NCBI RefSeq assembly: GCF_010731875.1
Contig: NZ_AP022595.1
Coordinates: 62,001 to 126,000, forward strand
Direction of reading: 5' to 3'
Source: Mycolicibacterium sarraceniae
GTDB taxonomy: Bacteria; Actinomycetota; Actinomycetes; Mycobacteriales; Mycobacteriaceae
DNA length: 64,000 nt
Below the pieces are notes generated by a model, which was not told the origin of the DNA, did no database searches, and worked only from the letters and a program-made list of their open reading frames with translations. Below are positions 60,078 through 64,000 of the stretch, one piece after another; position 1 is the first letter of the stretch; each line of letters begins with the position of its first letter. The position numbers were made by a program, and so were the translations under genes.

Positions 60078-61898
60078 TCAGGTGGCCGGGCTCACCACGA
60101 CACTGATGGTGGTTGCGCCCTGATCTGACGCGATGACCAGTTGGGCGGCGTTGGACGCCGAGACGACACGTCCCCCGGTGACCGTCACCTGATAGCCATT
60201 CGGATACTGCACCTGCGGCACTGAGAATGTGCTCAGCGACCCTTGATCGAAAGTGCCGGAACCGTGGACCTTCGCCGTGGAATAGCTGAAGTCAAGAGTG
60301 CCGTTCTTGAACGACCATGCGCTCGGGGTACCTGACACGATCTGCGGGTACGGCGAGGACAGTATCGCCACATTGCCGGCATTCACGTTGTCGCCGACCG
60401 GCAGGAGCGCCGGGTCGTACACCAGCCCCTTCACATCGGGTGATCCGGTCATGTCACCTTCACCGGTGTATGCCCATTCCGCCCAACCCATCAGGTACCG
60501 GTCGCCTGCCGACATCTCCTTGGTCAGAGTCGAAGCTTCGCTGGTGGCGCCGAACTCGTTCATCACCGCCGGGACGTTGTGGCGCTTCGAGTAGCTTCGT
60601 GGTTGTGCGGCAAGCGTGTTGGCGATCTTGGTGCACAACGCACCACCGATGGGTCCGCAGTAATCGTGGAACGCCAGCACGAAATTCGGATCGCCGATCC
60701 GGCCCAGGAGCGCGACGGGTAGACCCAGGAGGGTGGGAACTTCGGTCACCGCAGGGTTCGGCGGCTCCAGGTAGAGCGCGGTGATCCCGTCGACGGAACG
60801 GATGGCATCCCAGGCGTGATTCATCGCGGAGTTGACGTAGTAGTTCCCCGGGAATCCGGAGTTCTTGTTGGATCGGCCGCCGCCATCGGATGCCCAATCC
60901 GGCGCACCCTCGCCGTAGAACTCGCTGCTGTAGAGGTCCTGGTGCAAATCGATGATGGTGTAGATCCCGTGGTCGGCCAACATGTCCACGGTCTGCTGGA
61001 TCGAGTCGAGGTAGGCGGTGTTGATCTCGCCGGAATTCGGCTCGACACCGGCCCAGATGACGCCCAACCGCACCACGTTGAAACCGTTGTCCTGCAGAAA
61101 CTGTGCGTCGGCTTCATCGAATCCACTGGCCGACGGCTCGTACGGTGCCACCTTGTACACCTCGTTCAGCCCGTGCACGATGACAACCTGTCCGTCGCTT
61201 GTGGTCAGCCAGGTGCCGGTATTCGTCAGTGGCCGCAGCGGCCCGGTGGGCTGCGTCGCGACAGCAGCAGCACCGGAAGTGCCGACCGCACCGTGGTTAC
61301 CGAGCCAGCCCGCGGCGCCACCGTTGCGGTGATCTTCGGTGCCGGCAACGCCATTGCCGATCACATACGAACCCGCCGCGCCGTTGATGAAATCGTCGAC
61401 CTGCCTGCCGACCTCGCTGAGGATCCACGCCTGCACAACCGCGTGCAGCGGGGTGTAGACCGCCTGGTGGAACACGGCGCTCAGGTTGGGCGGTACCGAT
61501 ATCTGCGCGACCGCGGCCGACGTTGGTGTCGTCGCACTGTTGGTCGCTGCGGCGGCGGCGCGTGGCGTCGACGCCACCCCGCTCCCCGACCGGCTCTGCA
61601 CGTACGAGGTCTCCAGCGCCGCGAACACGCTCGAGATCGCCGCCTCGGCGGCGTGCACCGGACCCCGGGGCGCGGCCGATGCCGACGGGGTGGACTTCGC
61701 CGCCGGTCGGCTCGTCACCTTCTGCGTCGATATCGACGACTTGGGCTTCCCGTCGGTAGTTGCCTTCCCCGCTCGCGGGCCCGCATGGCCCCCGGCCGAC
61801 GAAGCCGTCGATTGACCGGCGGCCGAGTCACCCGCGTCTGCCCATGCCACCGCGTTTGCCGAGGCCAATGCCGCGCCGATACCCAGCGCGATGGCCAA
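60078..61898 (-). CDS. GH5 endoglycoceramidase-like glycosidase lacking the acid/base block
   Basis: 606 aa exported protein. Signal-like start LAIALGIGAALASANAVAWA, an Ala/Ser-rich linker, then at about 172-210 a PE-PGRS-like glycine patch (NGAAGSYVIGNG, NGGAAGWLGNHGAVGTSG). The GH5 domain starts near 225: VHGLNEVYKVAPYEPSASGF, NGFNVVRLGVIWAGVEPNSG, IDLHQDLYSSEFYGEGAPDW. The nucleophile lies in VMNEFGATSE (E448). The segment that should carry the acid/base Glu (NEPWPG) is missing: HAWDA is joined to IRSVDGITALYLEPP at residue 365. The start is uncertain (TTG 61898); upstream lies the desaturase relic. Confidence 0.8.
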   Translation of the reverse strand: MAIALGIGAALASANAVAWADAGDSAAGQSTASSAGGHAGPRAGKATTDGKPKSSISTQKVTSRPAAKSTPSASAAPRGPVHAAEAAISSVFAALETSYVQSRSGSGVASTPRAAAAATNSATTPTSAAVAQISVPPNLSAVFHQAVYTPLHAVVQAWILSEVGRQVDDFINGAAGSYVIGNGVAGTEDHRNGGAAGWLGNHGAVGTSGAAAVATQPTGPLRPLTNTGTWLTTSDGQVVIVHGLNEVYKVAPYEPSASGFDEADAQFLQDNGFNVVRLGVIWAGVEPNSGEINTAYLDSIQQTVDMLADHGIYTIIDLHQDLYSSEFYGEGAPDWASDGGGRSNKNSGFPGNYYVNSAMNHAWDAIRSVDGITALYLEPPNPAVTEVPTLLGLPVALLGRIGDPNFVLAFHDYCGPIGGALCTKIANTLAAQPRSYSKRHNVPAVMNEFGATSEASTLTKEMSAGDRYLMGWAEWAYTGEGDMTGSPDVKGLVYDPALLPVGDNVNAGNVAILSSPYPQIVSGTPSAWSFKNGTLDFSYSTAKVHGSGTFDQGSLSTFSVPQVQYPNGYQVTVTGGRVVSASNAAQLVIASDQGATTISVVVSPAT

Positions 61899-61914
61899 AT
61901 GCCGCCGGCCGCAA

Positions 61915-62073
61915 GGGCTTGCTGTAGCTGGATTGATCGCCGGATGTAACGGGCGTCCCGCTCGCCTCGCGAGTCCTCGATTTCGGTCCGGAGGGCGTCA
62001 AGTTCACGCGCAAGGGCCTCAACATCTTCGGGCGTGAGGTGTGCGTAAAACGCTTGATATCAGTGATAGCCAT
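61915..62073 (-). pseudogene. desA3: N-terminal relic of a DesA3-type acyl-CoA desaturase
   Basis: ATG 62073: AITDIKRFTHLTPEDVEALA, RELDALRTEIEDSRGERDAR, YIRRSIQLQQALAAGG. It matches the first 55 or so residues of stearoyl-CoA desaturase DesA3 (Rv3229c) and then runs out of family near 61915, at the beginning of the glycosidase gene. All His boxes and membrane helices are lost. It follows the reductase relic by 11 bp, the normal operon order. Confidence 0.75.
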
Positions 62074-62084
62074 GAGGCGTCCCT

Positions 62085-62733
62085 TCAGATCTTCAACGTG
62101 CAGTCGCCGGATGCCGCCGACACACAGGTATTGATGCGATCGCCCGGTCCGTGCTCGTTTCCGGATCGGAAGTCCCGGATAGGGCCGGACTCCAATGACA
62201 GCACGCAGGTCTGGCAGATGCCCATCCGGCAGCCGAACGGCATGTGGATGCCGACTTTCTCGCCCGCCTCCAATAGTGTTGTGGCGCTGTCGATCTCGAC
62301 TTTCTTGTCGGAGATCGCAAAGGCCACGACGCCGCCTTCGTCACCCTTGTCGGTGCAGGCGATAGCGAACCGCTCCGTGTGCAGGTCTTCCGAGATCCCG
62401 AACGAGTAGAACCGCCAATGCCACCGGCCGTCGACGCGCAGTCCGATGCCGACAAACTGGCCGGGCCGGTAATCGGCCGAGAACCCCCAGCCGGGCTTGA
62501 TCACGAAGGTGGCGGAATCTGCGGTCTCGGTCCCGACGTCGACGATTTCGCCGCGCAGCTCCCGGGCCGTCCACAGGGGGGTTGAGCAGCTTCAGGTGAT
62601 CGTCAGGCAGCAGTGGCGTCGTGGCTCGCGCCGCGAGACCACGAGGGACGTTGACCTTGGGAGTGACCGCCGTTTCGACGTTCTTCGCCGGCTTGACACT
62701 CCACCGCGCCACGACCCGCAGGCTCGCAGTCAT
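62085..62733 (-). pseudogene. Relic of the DesA3 electron-transfer partner (ferredoxin reductase, Rv3230c-like)
   Basis: ATG 62733: VMTASLRVVARWSVKPAKNV, DDHLKLLNP, then a C run of six (five would keep the frame, near 62576-62581), then WTARELRGEIVDVGTETADS and TFVIKPGWGFSADYRPGQFV. The FAD part ends GRWHWRFYS and is joined directly to EDLHTERFAIACTDKG and the 2Fe-2S domain GCRMGICQTCVLSLESGPIR, CVSAASGDC. The whole NAD(P)-binding domain (about 150 residues) is missing. Non-functional. Confidence 0.82.
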
Positions 62734-62864
62734 TACTGGCCTGCCCATGAACTCAACGTGTTCACGATGCGTTGGTACCCGAACGTGATCGGGTTCACGT
62801 CATGGCGAACGGCCATACCGAGTTGTACGACGGCAGCCTTCGAATAGCGTCGATCCCAGATTGT

Positions 62865-63236
62865 TTAGGACTGAGGGTCGTCATCGGGTACGGCGTCCCG
62901 GGCATCGAGGCTGCGGTGAAGTTCAGCGTTGATGGCGTGGGCTTCGGCGAGTTGGTCTTCAAGGATTATGATGCGACCTGCCGCGTCGAGCGCAGTGCCC
63001 TGGTCAACGAGTTCACGTGCTCTTGCCGCAATGCGTAGTTGATATCGGGAGTAGCGGCGGTGCCCGCCCTCGGAGCGTTGCGGTGTGAGTAGTTTCGCTT
63101 CGTCGAGGCTTCGCAGAAATCCTGGGGTGGTTCCCAGGATTTGGGCCGCGCTGCCCATGCTGTAGGCGGGGTAGTCCTCGTCCTCGATGTTTTCTTTCGG
63201 GCTGTTTTCATCGGAATTGATCTTCGTTTGTACCAC
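62865..63236 (-). CDS. MerR-type HTH transcriptional regulator
   Basis: 123 aa from GTG 63236 (AAAGGTGTT upstream). HTH and wing: AYSMGSAAQILGTTPGFLRS, LDEAKLLTPQRSEGGHRRYS, RYQLRIAARARELVDQG. Then a dimer helix (DAAGRIIILEDQLAEAHAIN). No metal-binding Cys, so it is not a metal sensor; more like the HspR/short mycobacterial MerR group. A strong hairpin lies 38 bp upstream of its start. Confidence 0.85.
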   Translation of the reverse strand: MVQTKINSDENSPKENIEDEDYPAYSMGSAAQILGTTPGFLRSLDEAKLLTPQRSEGGHRRYSRYQLRIAARARELVDQGTALDAAGRIIILEDQLAEAHAINAELHRSLDARDAVPDDDPQS

Positions 63237-63273
63237 AACACCTTTCGGGACTGCACCTGCTGCTCAAAGCGAA

Positions 63274-63317
63274 AGGGCCAGCGCCCCGGGCATATTCGCA
63301 CCCGGGCCGCTGGCCCT
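63274..63317. terminator. Strong GC-rich hairpin upstream of the MerR gene
   Basis: AGGGCCAGCG-C-CCCGGG (63274-63290) pairs with CCCGGG-C-CGCTGGCCCT (63301-63317), 16-17 bp with one mismatch and a 10-nt loop. It may terminate a plus-strand transcript or form a structured 5' leader for the MerR gene. No U run is obvious. Confidence 0.6.
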
Positions 63318-63680
63318 GAGGAGACAAACTACCATCTGTCGGCACTGCTTGAAACTGCGGTATCGGCCCGACTCTCAACACCACGGGCGATCCGACGGTA
63401 ACTCCTCCTTTCCCGCCTTGTGCGAGGTAATGCACTTGCCGTACTACTTCACCTACGGGTCCTGCATGTGCACGGCGGTCTGTTGGCCGCTGCCTTACCC
63501 GGCCGTCGAGCACCTGACCGCCGCTGATTCCTTCTGACATCACGGGTAGTTCATCATCTCCCGTGCCTTTGCCCTCTGCTTTAGCGACCTTAGAGACTCT
63601 AGCCGCGCCGACATCAAATGTCTATCCCCACGACGGTAGATTTTCTCCCGTAGGGTTCGGAAGTGTCCTACGCTTTAGGC
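63318..63680. other. Intergenic stretch of about 360 bp
   Basis: No convincing gene. A 35-aa plus-strand ORF (63430-63537, MHLPYYFTYGSCMCTAVCWP, three Cys) has GAGG only 3 nt before its ATG and cannot be assigned. An open minus frame over the same bases is low-complexity. The last 100 bp are AT-richer (63540-63650) and probably hold the promoter of the following gene. Confidence 0.35.
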
Positions 63681-64000
63681 ATGGCCTCACATGACCCCGA
63701 TGCCGCCGTCAGCACTGATGCGATCTTGCGGCACATCGACGCTGAAGCTGATTCCGTCAGCATCGAAGTGACGCTGTACCTGCCGTGGGGTGTGGCCACG
63801 GGAATAACAGTGCCCAACACATACTTCGGCCATTCCGTGGCCAACTTCTTCACCAGAAACGACGCCGAGGACGTCGCTGGCCGCATCGGGGCGCTTGAAG
63901 CGGAGCAGGACAGGGTCTTTCTTCATCTGCGCAAGGCCCGCTGCTACGTCGGAGGCACCATGGTCGAGCATGATGCGCTGCGCATCCGACTCTCCGACGT
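63681..64000 (+). CDS. Hypothetical protein, 3' end beyond window
   Basis: At least 106 residues from ATG 63681: ASHDPDAAVSTDAILRHIDA, EADSVSIEVTLYLPWGVATG, ITVPNTYFGHSVANFFTRND, ALEAEQDRVFLHLRKARCYV. The frame is open to base 2000 before the edge and beyond, i.e. through position 64000. Alternating strands and helices suggest a soluble cytoplasmic protein. Codon use looks genuine (GC-rich third positions). Family not recognised. Confidence 0.6.
   Translation, partial: MASHDPDAAVSTDAILRHIDAEADSVSIEVTLYLPWGVATGITVPNTYFGHSVANFFTRNDAEDVAGRIGALEAEQDRVFLHLRKARCYVGGTMVEHDALRIRLSD

Noticed and set aside
60816..61949. 377-codon open frame antisense to the GH5 gene
   Set aside because: Arg/Gly-rich shadow; the GH5 motifs on the other strand are clear.

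Overview
The window is high-GC actinobacterial chromosome, almost certainly from a non-tuberculous, probably fast-growing Mycobacterium (Mycolicibacterium). From memory of the M. tuberculosis map, the order nrdF2 - monooxygenase - TetR ... nrdE-nrdI-nrdH - FMN reductase - TetR - dinP - SDR - TetR - cyp136 ... fadE22 ... ligB - cstA follows the Rv3048c-Rv3063 segment. Here it is interrupted by lineage-specific inserts. WhiB, ANTAR, Ddn-like, DUF732 and Ag85-like sequences and a PGRS-like linker also point to mycobacteria.

Layout. 1-1.5 kb: wreck of a mobile island (transposase cut by the window edge, hsdM piece, integrase piece). 1.5-14.5 kb: class Ib ribonucleotide reductase in two units (nrdF2; nrdHIE), each preceded by a NrdR-type box pair. 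Between them lie a Baeyer-Villiger monooxygenase, a geranylgeranyl-reductase-like flavoprotein, an SMI1/KNR4 protein, an extradiol dioxygenase, a phytanoyl-CoA dioxygenase-like protein, and a LysR effector domain without HTH divergent from a DUF5997 protein. 14.5-19.3 kb: FMN reductase/TetR, a dinB relic and the TetR-SDR/CYP136 divergon. 19.3-26 kb: a free-standing isopropylmalate-synthase regulatory-domain protein behind a Leu/Val leader-peptide attenuator, a kinase-like protein, a MASE1-GAF-PP2C phosphatase and a broken metallopeptidase. 26-41 kb: fatty acid/steroid-type beta-oxidation genes (fadE22, a two-subunit acyl-CoA dehydrogenase, several SDRs), a molybdopterin oxidoreductase, ligB, and cstA with its small YbdD partner. 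41-50 kb: SOUL protein, PAS-ANTAR regulator, VanX-like dipeptidase, a flavin monooxygenase-hydrolase-TetR divergon and secreted proteins. 51-57 kb: an uncharacterised catabolic cluster (GntR, AMP-ligase, class II aldolase, amidohydrolase, 2-hydroxyacid dehydrogenase). 58-64 kb: WhiB, Ddn-like protein, a GH5 glycosidase, relics of the DesA3 desaturase system and a MerR regulator.

The most unusual property is the density of decayed genes. About eighteen relics are interspersed with healthy housekeeping genes. Many are not simply frameshifted: an internal block of tens to hundreds of residues appears to be missing and the ends are joined (dinB, isochorismatase, uridine kinase, Ag85, flavoprotein hydroxylase, desaturase reductase, sulfatase, quinone reductase). 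In at least two otherwise open genes (phytanoyl-CoA dioxygenase-like and GH5) the missing block leaves the frame intact, and in the GH5 enzyme it takes away the acid/base catalytic motif. Regulatory signals that look newly describable are the attenuator before the IPMS-regulatory-domain gene, the two NrdR-box pairs with identical spacing, and a perfect palindrome in the cyp136 divergon.

Functions are assigned by recognising protein motifs by eye. No database search was possible, and the inferred missing blocks rest on memory of the families.
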